A stretch of DNA of 49,575 nucleotides from an uncultured Lachnospiraceae bacterium (GTDB lineage Bacteria; Bacillota; Clostridia; Lachnospirales; Lachnospiraceae): contig CADADA010000020.1 in assembly GCA_902786515.1 (NCBI GenBank), positions 1-49,575 of the forward strand, given 5' to 3'. This document shows positions 1-12,379 of this stretch, one piece after another. The notes beneath the pieces are model-generated. The model searched no databases. It was not told where the DNA came from and saw only the letters and a program-made list of their open reading frames with translations. Within the stretch, counting starts at the first letter, position 1; every line of letters begins with the position of its first letter. A program made the translations under genes and the position numbers.

Positions 1-124
1 GGAACCATCTTTCTCTCTTTCAAGATCGATGTTGTTCTCTGAAATTCTTTTGAATTTTCAGGGATGGTTTCTTGCTGTTTAGTTATCAATGTTCATATTT
101 TTGTTGCTCACCAGCAACTTTTAT
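1..124 (-). other. possible rRNA operon leader at left edge
   Basis: Read on the minus strand, this stretch follows two strong promoters and contains a TTGATAACTAAACAG-like string, which resembles spacer or leader sequence found next to 16S or 23S rRNA genes in Firmicutes. No coding frame is apparent. I infer that an rRNA operon lies just outside the left edge; no mature rRNA sequence is present in the window, so this is an inference only. Confidence 0.3.
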
Positions 125-153
125 AGTTTATCACAACTTTAAGTGCTTGTCAA
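125..153 (-). promoter_or_regulatory. promoter P2 reading left
   Basis: On the minus strand a perfect -35 TTGACA (148-153) is followed after 17 nt by TAAACT (125-130), a 4/6 match to the -10 consensus. It is the downstream member of a tandem pair and shares the TTGTTGACA context with the upstream one. Tandem promoters of this kind usually drive rRNA operons. Confidence 0.5.
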
Positions 154-198
154 CAACTTTTTTAAATTATTTTTCGTCTTTTTTCAAGACCGAGTGAT

Positions 199-227
199 AT
201 ATTATCATATCATTCATTCTTTGTCAA
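199..227 (-). promoter_or_regulatory. promoter P1 reading left
   Basis: On the minus strand TTGACA (222-227), a 17-nt spacer and TAATAT (199-204) form a good housekeeping sigma-factor promoter. It lies downstream of tRNA-Ser and reads out of the window to the left, together with the second promoter at 125-153. Confidence 0.6.
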
Positions 228-259
228 CAACTTTTTTAAAAGTTTTAATATAGAAAAAG

Positions 260-347
260 CGGAGAAAGAGGGATTTGAACCCTCGCGCCGCGTGAACGAC
301 CTACACCCTTAGCAGGGGCGCCTCTTCAGCCTCTTGAGTATTTCTCC
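260..347 (-). tRNA. tRNA-Ser(GCU)
   Basis: The minus strand folds into an 88-nt tRNA with a long variable arm. The 7-bp acceptor stem pairs GGAGAAA (341-347) with TTTCTCC (261-267), the discriminator is G at 260, the T loop is TTCAAAT, and the anticodon loop CTGCTAA gives anticodon GCU, reading AGC/AGU. The long variable arm is typical of class II tRNA-Ser. CCA is not encoded. A near-consensus promoter lies just upstream at 397-425. Confidence 0.95.
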
Positions 348-396
348 AAAATTCTGAACTGCTCTTCATTTCTATATTTTTCATGACGCAAAAATT

Positions 397-425
397 ATTA
401 TAATTCATGCTAAAAACTTTGTCAA
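397..425 (-). promoter_or_regulatory. promoter of tRNA-Ser
   Basis: Minus-strand TTGACA (420-425), 17-nt spacer and TATAAT (397-402) match the sigma-A consensus perfectly at both hexamers. The tRNA 5' end is about 50 nt downstream. Confidence 0.75.
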
Positions 426-490
426 CATATTTTTTATTATTTTCATAAAAAATTTCTTTAGCTCATAGATATGTATAAGGAGGTGATTCT

Positions 491-952
491 TTGAACATAA
501 ACTACAAAAAATTATTTATATGTATTCTTATACCACTTGCTGTAGGATTTGTTTCTGCATTTCTTACAAGAAACAATATGGAGCTTTTTGATGTCATTAA
601 TAAACCAAAACTTTCCCCTCCGGGTCAGCTATTTCCTATTGTATGGACAATTCTTTATATTTGTATGGGAATTGCATCATATCTTGTCTGTGTATCCGGA
701 GCCGATAACCAAGCTGCATTAAATGTCTATGCCGTACAGCTTATTTTTAACTTTTTCTGGTCTATTATATTTTTTTATTTACAGGAATACCAGTTTGCCT
801 TTTACTGGCTTGTTGTTTTGTGGATATTGATTCTAATCACAACACGTCGGTTTTATAACATATCAAAACCAGCAGGGTACCTGATGATTCCATATCTTCT
901 GTGGGTTACATTTGCGGGTTACTTAAACTGGCAGATTTATATTTTAAACTGA
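491..952 (+). CDS. tspO: TspO/MBR family membrane protein
   Basis: The 153-residue product is hydrophobic throughout, with about five membrane helices and a tryptophan-rich composition typical of the TspO/MBR (peripheral benzodiazepine receptor) family. The motif SPPGQLFPIVWTILY near residue 41 is the family signature in the first loop and second helix. Family members bind porphyrins and related tetrapyrroles in the cytoplasmic membrane; in bacteria they are linked to stress or light signalling, but the ligand here is not known. The start is a TTG at 491, chosen because AAGGAGGTGATT sits directly upstream at ideal distance and no ATG is better placed. The gene stands alone and ends at a strong terminator hairpin. 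Confidence 0.85.
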   Translation: MNINYKKLFICILIPLAVGFVSAFLTRNNMELFDVINKPKLSPPGQLFPIVWTILYICMGIASYLVCVSGADNQAALNVYAVQLIFNFFWSIIFFYLQEYQFAFYWLVVLWILILITTRRFYNISKPAGYLMIPYLLWVTFAGYLNWQIYILN

Positions 953-964
953 ATTAATAAAACC

Positions 965-1002
965 CCCTCCGCTTTCTAATTAAAAAAAGCGGAGGGAATT
1001 TT
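965..1002 (+). terminator. intrinsic terminator, probably bidirectional
   Basis: CCCTCCGCTTT (965-975) pairs with AAAGCGGAGGG (986-996), an 11-bp GC-rich stem followed by AATTTTATT. It lies between the convergent TspO gene and the hypothetical gene ending at 1004 and could serve both strands. Confidence 0.75.
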
Positions 1003-1003
1003 A

Positions 1004-1438
1004 TTATAAAAACTGACGTATGTCTTCTGTCAGTTTTTCCTCGATTTTAATTAACCGCTTAGTTATATCTTTAGTTTTTTCATCAGCTGCTTTATACTGA
1101 TTCAGATACTTACTGAGAGATTTCACACCCATATTACATCCATCTGTTATCAAATCAGCTATTGTATGGTCTGATTCATGCATAACCAGTTTGACATTTG
1201 TCTTTATCCATGACATACTCTTTGCTACTGGATTTGGATTTTTTCCTTCATCATGATATTTATCTAATAATATCTGTATCTCGTTCTCAAGTTTCTCATG
1301 TTCATTTTTGCAGTTAATAAGGTATTTTCGAAATATTTTATCGTGAACATAGTCAATCACGTATTCTATCGACGATACACCCATCTTAATACCTGAGTCA
1401 CATTCCCTCAATTGTTTAATTGTATCTGATTCAATCAT
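1004..1438 (-). CDS. small helical hypothetical protein
   Basis: This 144-residue soluble protein is rich in Lys, Glu, Asp and Ile and appears all-helical, with a probable coiled or helical-bundle character along its whole length. No signal peptide or membrane segment is visible. It contains acidic and His residues (for example the MHESDHTIADLI stretch near residue 86) that could fit a ferritin-like four-helix bundle, but no clear di-iron ExxH pair supports that, so I do not assign a function. It starts at ATG 1438 with GAAAGG upstream, and is convergent with the TspO gene across the terminator at 965-1002. The gene upstream on the same strand is the glutamate-cysteine ligase, 50 nt away. Confidence 0.6.
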   Translation of the reverse strand: MIESDTIKQLRECDSGIKMGVSSIEYVIDYVHDKIFRKYLINCKNEHEKLENEIQILLDKYHDEGKNPNPVAKSMSWIKTNVKLVMHESDHTIADLITDGCNMGVKSLSKYLNQYKAADEKTKDITKRLIKIEEKLTEDIRQFL

Positions 1439-1488
1439 TTACTTTACGCCCCTTTCATTATTTGTATTAGTTATTCCCCCTTTCTTGA

Positions 1489-2769
1489 TTAATTATTCAA
1501 AATTTCTTTTTGCTGATTCTTTGCATGTACAAGCCCTTTTTTTACAAACCCTCCTGAAAATTCTTTTCTTACTCGCCACGCATATCTTTTATCCGGATCA
1601 GCCAGCTTTTCTTCCTGATAATTCAATATACTTTTTACATTTTCATCAAAATCCTGATAGAATTTTTTCATTCTTTCTATAATAAATATCCCCGCATCCG
1701 CTACCGGTACAGATGTGCCATTATCCAGTATTATACTGACAGTTTTTAAATCATAATGTGCTGCATTTTTAAAGTTCTGAACTGCTTGTACCTGTTCTCT
1801 TTCACCAATCTTTTTTCTTTTTATTGATGCCATCCAGATCAGATATAATTTTATAAATCCGGCATCCCTTAAATCAAGTCCGCATTTTTCAAACGGATTT
1901 AAATCTATCATTCTTAGTTCTATATGATTTATTCCATGTTTTTTTAAGTTATCCAGATTATTTTCTCCTTTAGGTTTTAATCGTATCGGATAGTATAATT
2001 CTGACGGATATTTAATCCAGCCTCCGCTAACATATTTTTCTATACTTTCTGCGTATTTTGAAACCGTGGTATAATCAAGAATAGGTGGAAAATAATTCCA
2101 ATATCCCAATTCACTGCATCTGACAGATGCCATTCCATGAAAAATATCGGAATCATATTGTTTCTTTTCCACATAAGTTCCATCCATTAATGGACTTGCT
2201 GCTGTCAGTGCTGTTATAAGCCAGCCGTACGATACCAGATTTTCAGCTAATGACAGGTAAATTTCATCTTTATAAGTCTGATAATCTGTTTCATCACTAT
2301 ATTTAAAATTCTGTTTAAGTAATTCTTCATCAAATGAGTAATTAAAATGTATGCCTGATAATGTCATTTTATATCTTCCATATCTTGAAGCAAGATATTC
2401 CCTATATTTTGTTTTACCTGTTTCAATTCCATTAAATATTGCTATTGGAATATTATCTTCATTTTTTATGTATGGCGGATTTGAAAAAGGCCACAAGTAT
2501 TCTGGCTGTTCTAATTCGCTAAGACTCTTTTGTATCTTAATTGTATATTTTTTAAGATCATCAATAGCTTCTTCTGTAGTCTTAAATACTCTGGTATTTA
2601 CCTCTACCTGATTTTCACAAAAATCTCTTACAATATTTTCATCATCAGGAAAAGGGTGAGCCGTCTGTGAAAGATATCCCTCATTGTCTACTCTGAGATT
2701 TTCTTTTTCTAATCCAATATTTCCTTTTAATATTAAATTTCGGACATCTTCTTTTTCAATGTATAACAT
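1489..2769 (-). CDS. gshA: glutamate-cysteine ligase
   Basis: The protein (426 aa) resembles the glutamate-cysteine ligase domain found at the N terminus of bifunctional GshAB enzymes. It would join the gamma-carboxyl of glutamate to cysteine with ATP, the first step of glutathione or gamma-glutamylcysteine synthesis in the cytoplasm. Supporting motifs are GLEKENLRVD (residues 19-28), CENQVEVNT (51-59), the RYGRYKMTLSGIHFNYSF block near 128-146, and HIELRMIDLNPF in the middle, all typical of this family. The length matches a stand-alone ligase: there is no C-terminal ATP-grasp glutathione synthetase domain, and none is encoded nearby. It lies 23 nt downstream of a class II amidotransferase-like gene and is probably cotranscribed with it. 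The organism may make gamma-glutamylcysteine as its thiol, or use a separate GshB elsewhere. Confidence 0.85.
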   Translation of the reverse strand: MLYIEKEDVRNLILKGNIGLEKENLRVDNEGYLSQTAHPFPDDENIVRDFCENQVEVNTRVFKTTEEAIDDLKKYTIKIQKSLSELEQPEYLWPFSNPPYIKNEDNIPIAIFNGIETGKTKYREYLASRYGRYKMTLSGIHFNYSFDEELLKQNFKYSDETDYQTYKDEIYLSLAENLVSYGWLITALTAASPLMDGTYVEKKQYDSDIFHGMASVRCSELGYWNYFPPILDYTTVSKYAESIEKYVSGGWIKYPSELYYPIRLKPKGENNLDNLKKHGINHIELRMIDLNPFEKCGLDLRDAGFIKLYLIWMASIKRKKIGEREQVQAVQNFKNAAHYDLKTVSIILDNGTSVPVADAGIFIIERMKKFYQDFDENVKSILNYQEEKLADPDKRYAWRVRKEFSGGFVKKGLVHAKNQQKEILNN

Positions 2770-2792
2770 ATGCTACCTCACCTTCTTCTTTA

Positions 2793-3560
2793 TTACAAAT
2801 ATGAAAAAATCTGATACAGATACTTTATATTGTTCTGGTCTTCAATATATTCGTTTCCATGACATTTTCCTTTTTGCATCACCTTTCCATCTTTTAATGA
2901 TATCAATGTCATAAAAGGAACTTTCTTCCACTCATCATTACTCAACGGAGTCGTTGATATTATGAATCCTTCTTCTTTTTCTAAATAATATAAAGAATTT
3001 ACATAATTTGTGTGTACATACATGATTTCACCATCATATAGAATAAGATTTAATTTATTTCCTTTTGACATATCAGCAATTATTTCATCTAAAAGTTCAA
3101 AACGCTGTGAACTACTTAACAATCCGGCCTTTTCCTTTAAATTAATGCGGTCTGTTATATACATTAAAATTCGCTCACTGTCTGTGTCTCCATTTTGTGT
3201 ATGGACATATTTATTAAGGGGGTCATAATCAAATATAGTCCCATTATGAATCATAGTCCATCTTCTTCCTCTTTTATCTTTTATAGAATATGGGTGACAG
3301 TTTTTGTATTCAACATTACCTATTGTTGCATACCTGATATGTGCCAGCATATTTTTTTCTGTTATAGGCTCTCTAAGTCTCTCACGTAAATAATGGCTTT
3401 TATTGGCCGATTCAGGTTCTTTTTCAATTGAAACATGGTTTTTATTTAAAATTCCCATACCCCAGCCATGCGGATGTTTGCTGCTGTGACTAAAAAATTC
3501 TCTCAGATATTCATTTAACTTTATTTTTTTACTTAGGCACACTCCAAATATTTCACACAT
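2793..3560 (-). CDS. class II glutamine amidotransferase-like protein (YafJ type)
   Basis: The 255-residue protein begins MCEIFGV, giving the N-terminal nucleophile Cys2 of the Ntn-hydrolase class II glutamine amidotransferases. Further family features are HPHGWGMGI near residue 30, HIRYATIGN near 75, CHPYSIK near 89, HNGTIFDYD near 107 and NGDTDSERI near 123. There is no second synthase domain, so it is a stand-alone YafJ/YerM/EgtC-like enzyme, expected to hydrolyse glutamine or another gamma-glutamyl amide. Its position just upstream of a glutamate-cysteine ligase recalls the EgtA/EgtC pair of ergothioneine pathways, but no EgtB or EgtD homologue is visible. The true substrate is unknown. 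Confidence 0.8.
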   Translation of the reverse strand: MCEIFGVCLSKKIKLNEYLREFFSHSSKHPHGWGMGILNKNHVSIEKEPESANKSHYLRERLREPITEKNMLAHIRYATIGNVEYKNCHPYSIKDKRGRRWTMIHNGTIFDYDPLNKYVHTQNGDTDSERILMYITDRINLKEKAGLLSSSQRFELLDEIIADMSKGNKLNLILYDGEIMYVHTNYVNSLYYLEKEEGFIISTTPLSNDEWKKVPFMTLISLKDGKVMQKGKCHGNEYIEDQNNIKYLYQIFSYL

Positions 3561-3627
3561 ATTTTCATCACCTTTTTCTATGTTAATATATTATATCATA
3601 CTATTTTCATATGAATAGTAAAAATAC

Positions 3628-3673
3628 AAAAAAAATATATCAGGTTATAGATTTCTCCTATAACCTGATATAT
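3628..3673 (-). terminator. terminator of the fumarase genes
   Basis: ATATATCAGGTTATAG (3635-3650) pairs perfectly with CTATAACCTGATATAT (3658-3673): a 16-bp stem with a 7-nt loop. On the minus strand it starts right after the fumarase beta-subunit stop codon and is followed by eight T residues. Confidence 0.9.
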
Positions 3674-4204
3674 TTACCTTTGTTCGTATAGATTTGTTCC
3701 ATCATGGTCTATAACGACAATGGCAGGAAAATTTTCGACTTTTAATTCACGTATCGCTTCCGCTCCTAAATCATCATACGCTATTACTTTACTTTCTTTT
3801 ATCGATTTTGAAAGCAATGCTCCGGCTCCTCCAATAGACGCAAAATATACCGCATTGTTTCTTTTTATGGCATCAATTACTTCTTTTGACCTTTTTCCTT
3901 TTCCTATCATTCCCTTTAATCCCAAATCAAGCAGCTCCGGAGCATATTTATCCATTCTGCTGGATGTAGTAGGTCCTGCTGAGCCTATTGGCCTTCCCTC
4001 TCTCGCAGGTGACGGTCCCATATAATATATAATATTATTTTTTAAATCGATTGGAAGTTTTTCCTGATTTCTCAAAGTCTCGTACATTCTTTTGTGTGCA
4101 GCATCTCTCGCGGTATATATTGTTCCCGTTATAAATACGAAATCTCCTGCTTTAAGGTTATTTATTACTTCATCCGTAATCGGTGTCTCTATATATTTAT
4201 CCAT
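3674..4204 (-). CDS. class I fumarate hydratase, beta (C-terminal) subunit
   Basis: This 176-residue protein matches the C-terminal half of FumA-type class I fumarases and the TtdB subunit of L-tartrate dehydratase. Recognisable blocks are GDFVFITGTIYTARDAAHKR (residues 20-39), YYMGPSPAREGRPIGSAGPTT (starting near 60, signature of substrate binding), and GAGALLSKSI near 133. With the alpha subunit it would interconvert fumarate and malate; tartrate dehydratase is the main alternative because the two families are very alike. It lies 20 nt downstream of the alpha-subunit gene and ends at a strong terminator, so the two form a two-gene operon. Confidence 0.88.
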   Translation of the reverse strand: MDKYIETPITDEVINNLKAGDFVFITGTIYTARDAAHKRMYETLRNQEKLPIDLKNNIIYYMGPSPAREGRPIGSAGPTTSSRMDKYAPELLDLGLKGMIGKGKRSKEVIDAIKRNNAVYFASIGGAGALLSKSIKESKVIAYDDLGAEAIRELKVENFPAIVVIDHDGTNLYEQR

Positions 4205-4224
4205 TACCTTTCATCCTTTCAACA

Positions 4225-5073
4225 TTATATTTCTTTTGTTATGTGTCTGTTCACATGACAGCAAATATTTATGGCAACCGGCAATCCTGCAATATGTGTT
4301 GCATAGGTTTCTATATTTACTGCAAAAGCTGTATTTTTTCCGCCAAGACCTGCCGGACCTATATTTAACCTGTTTATTTTTTCAAGCATCTCTATCTCTA
4401 ATTCTTTTACGTATTCTGTCTGCGAATGTTCTCCGGCTTTTCGTGTCAGTGCCTTTTTTGCCAGTAAAGCACATTTTTCAAACGTACCGCCTATACCTAC
4501 TCCTAATACCATAGGCGGACAGGCATTCGGTCCTGCATCTTTTACTGCCGAGAGAATCGCCTCCTTGACTCCTTCGATACCATCTGCCGGCTTTAACATA
4601 TATATTTTACTCATATTTTCGCTTCCAAATCCTTTTGGAGCAAGTGTTATCTCTATCTTGTCCCCTTCCACTATGTCGTAATGTATTATAGCAGGAGTAT
4701 TATCATTTGTATTTTTTCTAATGATAGGATCACTTACAACAGATTTTCTTAAATATCCTTCTACATATCCCTGTCTGACACCTTCATTAATTGCATCAGT
4801 CAGATTTCCTCCCGTTATATGCACTTCCTGTCCTACATTAACAAAAAATACAGCCATTCCCGTATCCTGACATATAGGTATCATTTCCTCACCGGCAATT
4901 TCAAGATTTTCCTGAAGCTGTCCAAGTATTTTTTTACCGATTTCAGATGTTTCGCTGTCATATGCATTTTTATATGCTTCTCTCATATCTTCCGAAAGAA
5001 AATGATTTACATTTATACACATTTCCTTTACTATTTCTGTAATTTTATCCACATTTATTTCTCTCATATCCAC
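4225..5073 (-). CDS. class I fumarate hydratase, alpha (N-terminal) subunit
   Basis: The 282-residue protein is the iron-sulfur subunit of a two-subunit class I fumarase (or tartrate dehydratase). The three expected [4Fe-4S] cysteine positions are visible: C68 in CQDTGMAVFFV, C185 in GPNACPPMVLGVGIGG, and C271/C272 in INICCHVNRH near the C terminus. The GLGGKNTAF motif near 242 is also typical. The cluster makes the enzyme oxygen-sensitive, as expected for an anaerobe. The start may be GTG at 5073 (AAAGG 6 nt upstream) or the ATG at 5067 two codons later; both share the same reading frame. It is upstream of, and probably cotranscribed with, the beta subunit. Confidence 0.88.
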   Translation of the reverse strand: MDMREINVDKITEIVKEMCINVNHFLSEDMREAYKNAYDSETSEIGKKILGQLQENLEIAGEEMIPICQDTGMAVFFVNVGQEVHITGGNLTDAINEGVRQGYVEGYLRKSVVSDPIIRKNTNDNTPAIIHYDIVEGDKIEITLAPKGFGSENMSKIYMLKPADGIEGVKEAILSAVKDAGPNACPPMVLGVGIGGTFEKCALLAKKALTRKAGEHSQTEYVKELEIEMLEKINRLNIGPAGLGGKNTAFAVNIETYATHIAGLPVAINICCHVNRHITKEI

Positions 5074-5097
5074 ATTAACCTTTCTTTCAAATATCTA

Positions 5098-5131
5098 TGA
5101 GGCAGCAACTCATATTAAAGGTGCTGCCTCA
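5098..5131 (-). terminator. hairpin downstream of gyrA
   Basis: TGAGGCAGCA (5098-5107) pairs with TGCTGCCTCA (5122-5131), a 10-bp stem with a 14-nt loop between the gyrA stop and the fumarase start. A long T run is missing on the minus strand, so termination may be weak or factor-aided. Confidence 0.55.
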
Positions 5132-5169
5132 TACATCTATTACTCTATATCATCATATTGATTTTCTTC

Positions 5170-7662
5170 TTAAGGCGTAATTTCTTCATCTTCAGATACT
5201 TCTTCTAATTCTTTTTGAACTATTTTTTCTCTTACCTTTGCGATGCTTACAACCTTTTCTTCTCCTGAAAGATTCATTAATTTGACACCTGATGTAATTC
5301 TTCCAAGTTCTGAGATGTTTTCCACTCCCATCTGAATGATAGTTCCATCGTTAGTAATCATCATAATTTCATGATCCTCATTAACTGCCTTCATTCCGAT
5401 GATATATCCGGTTTTATCTGTTATTTTATAACATTTTACACCTTTACCACCTCTGTGCTGGCACTTAAACTCACTCATCAGTGTCTTTTTACCTTTACCT
5501 TTTTCGGTTACTATGAGTAAAGATTTTCCCTGATCACTATGCTGCATTGCAACAATTTCATCACCTGCATCCAGATTCATACCAATTACACCCATAGATG
5601 TTCTTCCTGTAACTCTTACATCTGTTTCTTTGAATCTTATCATCTGACCAAATTTTGTTGCAAGGAATATGTCTCTACTGTTATTTGTTGTCTTTACTTC
5701 TATAAGACTGTCATCATCTTTAAGATTAATTGCCTGAATACCCTTTTTCCTTATGTGTGAGTATTCCGTAACCGGAGTTTTCTTAACTATACCACTCTTT
5801 GTAGCCATAAATAAATATTTTTCATCACTGAATTCTCTGATAGGTATAATTGCTGTAATCTTTTCTTCCGGCTCTAACTGAAGAAGGTTAATGACGGCTG
5901 TTCCTCTCGCAGTTCTTCCGGCTTCCGGTATCTCATATGCCTTTAACTGATACACTCTTCCTATATTTGTGAAAAACAGTATGAAATGGTGTGTGGTCGT
6001 CATAAGTAAATCCTGAATGTAGTCATTTTCTATTGTCTGCATTCCTTTAATTCCCTTACCGCCACGATTCTGACTCTTAAAATTATCTACTGTCATTCTC
6101 TTAATATAGCCTAAGTTTGTTCTGGCAATAATAGTGTTTTCAATTGGAATTAAGTCTTCCATCGACATATCGTACTCGTCAAATCCAATTGATGTTCTTC
6201 TCTCATCTCCATATTTATCCCTGATAATTCCTATTTCTTCCCTGATTACCAGTAATAACTTATTTTCGTCAGCAAGAATAGCCTTATATTCAGCTATTTT
6301 TATCATCAATTCTTTATATTCATTCTCTAACTTTTCTCTTTCGAGACCTGTCAGAGCACGCAGTCTCATGTCTACGATTGCCTGAGCCTGTACATCAGTC
6401 AGAGAAAATCTTTCAATCAGTCCTTCTTTTGCTACCTGTGTATTTTTAGAATTTCTGATAATTCTTATTACTTCATCAATATTATCAAGTGCTATCATCA
6501 AACCTTGTAATATGTGAGCTCTTTCCTCTGCCTTATTTAATTCGTATTTTGTTCTTCTTGTAACTACATCTTTCTGATGATCAAGATATAATGAGAGCAT
6601 CTGATACAAATTAAGTACTCTTGGCTGATTATTTACCAGTGCAAGCATAATTACTCCAAATGTATCCTGAAGCTGTGTATGTTTATACAAATGATTTAAG
6701 ATAATATTTGGATTCACATCTCTTTTTAACTCAATGGCAATTCTCATACCTTCTTTATCTGATTCATCTCTTAAATCTGTAATTCCTTCTATTCTCTTAT
6801 CTTTTACAAGCTCCGCTATCTTTTCAATCAGCTTTGCTTTATTTACAAGATATGGCAGTTCTGTAACTACAATCCTGTTTTTTCCATTTTCCATAGGTTC
6901 AATATTTGTAATTGCCCTTACAATTATTTTTCCTCGTCCGCTTCTGTATGCCTCTTCTATTCCTTTGACACCAATTATTTCTCCACCTGTAGGAAAATCA
7001 GGACCTTTGACAAGTTCCAGTATTTCCTCAAAATTAGTCTCACGACCTTCGTTTACTTTATTATCAATAATTTTTATTACAGCATTAATAACCTCCCTCA
7101 GATTATGAGGAGGAATATTTGTTGCCATACCTACGGCAATACCGCTTGTACCATTTACAAGAAGATTAGGAAATCTTGAAGGAAGAACTGTAGGTTCTTT
7201 TTCAGTCTCATCAAAATTCGGTACAAAATCTACCGTATCTTTATTTATATCAGCAAGCATTTCCATAGAAATTTTACTAAGTCTTGCTTCCGTGTAACGC
7301 ATTGCGGCAGCGCCATCACCATCTACAGAACCAAAATTTCCATGTCCATCAACCAATGGATATCTCGTAGACCATTCCTGTGCAAGATTCACTAATGCAC
7401 CATAAATGGAACTGTCACCATGTGGGTGATATTTACCCATTGTATCACCTACGATACGGGCACATTTTCTATGTGGTTTATCAGGTCCGTTATTTAACTC
7501 TATCATAGAGAACAATACTCTTCTCTGTACAGGCTTTAATCCATCTCTTACATCCGGAAGAGCTCTTGCCGCTATAACACTCATAGCGTAATCTATGTAA
7601 GATTTTTCCATAGTTTTTTTCAAATCTACTTCGTGAATCTTATCAAATATATTTTCGTCCAT
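5170..7662 (-). CDS. gyrA: DNA gyrase subunit A
   Basis: The 830-residue protein is the DNA-cleaving subunit of gyrase, which introduces negative supercoils. The catalytic tyrosine is Y123 in [11 protein letters not shown]. The quinolone-determining region reads [10 protein letters not shown] (79-88), with Ser84 at the position of E. coli Ser83 and Gly88 at the position of Asp87. The GyrA-box equivalent is NRGGKGIKG near residue 550, followed by a six-bladed DNA-wrapping C-terminal domain with repeated RTARG/RTSMG/RITSG motifs, and an acidic tail. Length is normal. It is 33 nt downstream of gyrB and part of the dnaA-dnaN-recF-gyrB-gyrA cluster. Confidence 0.98.
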   Translation of the reverse strand: MDENIFDKIHEVDLKKTMEKSYIDYAMSVIAARALPDVRDGLKPVQRRVLFSMIELNNGPDKPHRKCARIVGDTMGKYHPHGDSSIYGALVNLAQEWSTRYPLVDGHGNFGSVDGDGAAAMRYTEARLSKISMEMLADINKDTVDFVPNFDETEKEPTVLPSRFPNLLVNGTSGIAVGMATNIPPHNLREVINAVIKIIDNKVNEGRETNFEEILELVKGPDFPTGGEIIGVKGIEEAYRSGRGKIIVRAITNIEPMENGKNRIVVTELPYLVNKAKLIEKIAELVKDKRIEGITDLRDESDKEGMRIAIELKRDVNPNIILNHLYKHTQLQDTFGVIMLALVNNQPRVLNLYQMLSLYLDHQKDVVTRRTKYELNKAEERAHILQGLMIALDNIDEVIRIIRNSKNTQVAKEGLIERFSLTDVQAQAIVDMRLRALTGLEREKLENEYKELMIKIAEYKAILADENKLLLVIREEIGIIRDKYGDERRTSIGFDEYDMSMEDLIPIENTIIARTNLGYIKRMTVDNFKSQNRGGKGIKGMQTIENDYIQDLLMTTTHHFILFFTNIGRVYQLKAYEIPEAGRTARGTAVINLLQLEPEEKITAIIPIREFSDEKYLFMATKSGIVKKTPVTEYSHIRKKGIQAINLKDDDSLIEVKTTNNSRDIFLATKFGQMIRFKETDVRVTGRTSMGVIGMNLDAGDEIVAMQHSDQGKSLLIVTEKGKGKKTLMSEFKCQHRGGKGVKCYKITDKTGYIIGMKAVNEDHEIMMITNDGTIIQMGVENISELGRITSGVKLMNLSGEEKVVSIAKVREKIVQKELEEVSEDEEITP

Positions 7663-7695
7663 ATTATTTTTCCTTTCTATGGATTTTCACATCTT

Positions 7696-10730
<3,035 letters not shown>

Positions 10731-10735
10731 AAAAA

Positions 10736-10948
10736 TTATTCTTCCGCTATCAATATTTTTTCTCCGTCATATTCTACGATATCACCGGCTCTTAATTTTT
10801 TACCTCTTTGATATTCTACCTCACCATTAACTTTCACTTCTCCCTCATTAATCACTATCTTGGCATCAACACCGGACTCAACAAGATTCATAGCTTTCAG
10901 GAGCTGTCCGAGTTTAATAAACTCTTCTCTCAAAATTAACTTTTCCAT
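10736..10948 (-). CDS. yaaA: S4-domain RNA-binding protein YaaA
   Basis: This 70-residue protein is a single S4-like RNA-binding domain, with LGQLLKAMNLVESGVDAK and the VNGEVEYQRGKKLRAGDIV strand-turn block typical of the family. The gene is found between dnaN and recF in most Firmicutes, as here. B. subtilis YaaA/RlbA has been linked to ribosome assembly; the role here is inferred from homology and synteny. Confidence 0.9.
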   Translation of the reverse strand: MEKLILREEFIKLGQLLKAMNLVESGVDAKIVINEGEVKVNGEVEYQRGKKLRAGDIVEYDGEKILIAEE

Positions 10949-10998
10949 TTATAAAAAACATTCCTTCCTCATTTTATGTATGTAAACTTTTAAGAGCA

Positions 10999-12099
10999 TT
11001 ACATAGCCACAGGTAATATCAGGTAATTGTATGTATCTTCGTCGTTTTTCATATACATTGGAGCTTTTGAATTTAAGAAATATATACTTATAAATTCATC
11101 ATCTATTACCTTAAGTGTATCTAAGAGGAACTTAGGATTAAAACCTATCATCAGGTCTTTTCCTTCTTTTTCTGCTTCAATGTTTTCATCCATAGAACCA
11201 ATCGCTGAAACAATCTTCAACTCTATACTGCCATCTGTAATACTGAAAACAATAGGTTTTCTGTCACTTTCTTTTACAAGAAGTGTAGCTCTGTCTATAC
11301 AATCAGCGAAATCTTTTTTATTTACCTTAATCTTTGTCTCGTAGTCATTAGAAAGCATTCTCTCTACATCAAAATAACTGCCTTCTATCAGTCTTGAAAC
11401 AACCACAGTATCATCAAATTCAAAAAGAATATGATTTTCAGTAAAGAATATTCTCACCTCATCTTCAACATTTCCATTTAATATTTTTGATATTTCATTA
11501 AGAGTCTTTCCCGGAACGATAACTTTTAAATAATCAAAAGATTCTTTTAAAACAAGCTTTCTCAATGAAACCCTGTGACCATCAAGTGAGCAGACTTTTA
11601 AATTTCCATCTTTTATCTCAAACAAAATACCTGTCATAACTTTATTAGAACTGTCAGGTGGAGCTATAGAAAAAATAGTCTGTCTAATAACTTCTCTTAA
11701 ACCATACTGGCTTAAATATATAAATTTATCTTTTGATACATCCGGTAAACCTGAAAAATCTTCTCCCGGCTTTCCTGATATTTTAAAATGTGAATGTTCA
11801 CATGTGATACTCATCTGTAAAGAAGAATCTGTTTCTATAATTACTTCACTGTCAGGAAGTTTTCTTATAATTTCTGAAAAAAACTTTGCATCGATTGCTA
11901 TAGAACCTTTTTCTATTATCTCTGCTTTTACTTTTGTTTCAATGCCGAGTTCCATATCATTTGCAGTCAATTTAACTTCATCTCCATATGCATCTATATG
12001 AATACATTCTAATATAGACATAGTTGTCTTTGATGGAACTGCTTTTAATACAATATTAATTGAATTCATTAAATCTGACTTATCAAAAATAATTTTCAT
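10999..12099 (-). CDS. dnaN: DNA polymerase III beta sliding clamp
   Basis: The 366-residue protein beginning MKIIFDKSDLMNSI is the ring-shaped processivity clamp. The N-terminal SKTTMSILECIHIDA and C-terminal YNYLILPVAM blocks are diagnostic; the final residues form part of the partner-binding pocket region. I chose ATG at 12099 over an in-frame start at 12126, because AAGGAG lies 9 nt upstream of 12099 and the protein then begins like other DnaN proteins. It lies between the S4-domain gene and dnaA. Confidence 0.96.
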   Translation of the reverse strand: MKIIFDKSDLMNSINIVLKAVPSKTTMSILECIHIDAYGDEVKLTANDMELGIETKVKAEIIEKGSIAIDAKFFSEIIRKLPDSEVIIETDSSLQMSITCEHSHFKISGKPGEDFSGLPDVSKDKFIYLSQYGLREVIRQTIFSIAPPDSSNKVMTGILFEIKDGNLKVCSLDGHRVSLRKLVLKESFDYLKVIVPGKTLNEISKILNGNVEDEVRIFFTENHILFEFDDTVVVSRLIEGSYFDVERMLSNDYETKIKVNKKDFADCIDRATLLVKESDRKPIVFSITDGSIELKIVSAIGSMDENIEAEKEGKDLMIGFNPKFLLDTLKVIDDEFISIYFLNSKAPMYMKNDEDTYNYLILPVAM

Positions 12100-12379
12100 G
12101 TTTATAAACTCCTTTTCATAATCCACCGGGAGGGCGAATATGTATATATATAATTATATTCAGTAACAGTATTAATATAGGATGTTAATTTGTTGAAAAG
12201 TATTATAAAGCCTTATTTTAAGCATATATCAGTGGTTGAAAAAACATCATATATCCTGTTGAAATGCGTTTGAAAAAGCTCTTTTTATCAACATCGTAAA
12301 ATCCTTAAAAATTTTACCCATAAAGTTTTTAACATACTCACTAACAGGTTAATAACAACAAACTAACAGGTTATCAACA
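12100..12379. promoter_or_regulatory. dnaA-dnaN intergenic region with DnaA-box-like sites
   Basis: This 280-bp noncoding stretch holds TTATCAACA sites at 12285-12293 and 12371-12379 (one mismatch from the DnaA box TTATCCACA), plus several AACAGGTTA-type repeats around 12340-12375 and AT-rich sequence. In Firmicutes with a bipartite origin, the duplex-unwinding element often lies between dnaA and dnaN. It also probably contains the dnaN promoter. Confidence 0.6.

Noticed and set aside
7399..7428. GyrA Gly88 (E. coli Asp87 position) as a quinolone-resistance mutation
   Set aside because: The surrounding block is typical of Lachnospiraceae GyrA as I know it, so Gly is more likely the lineage's normal residue than a recent mutation.
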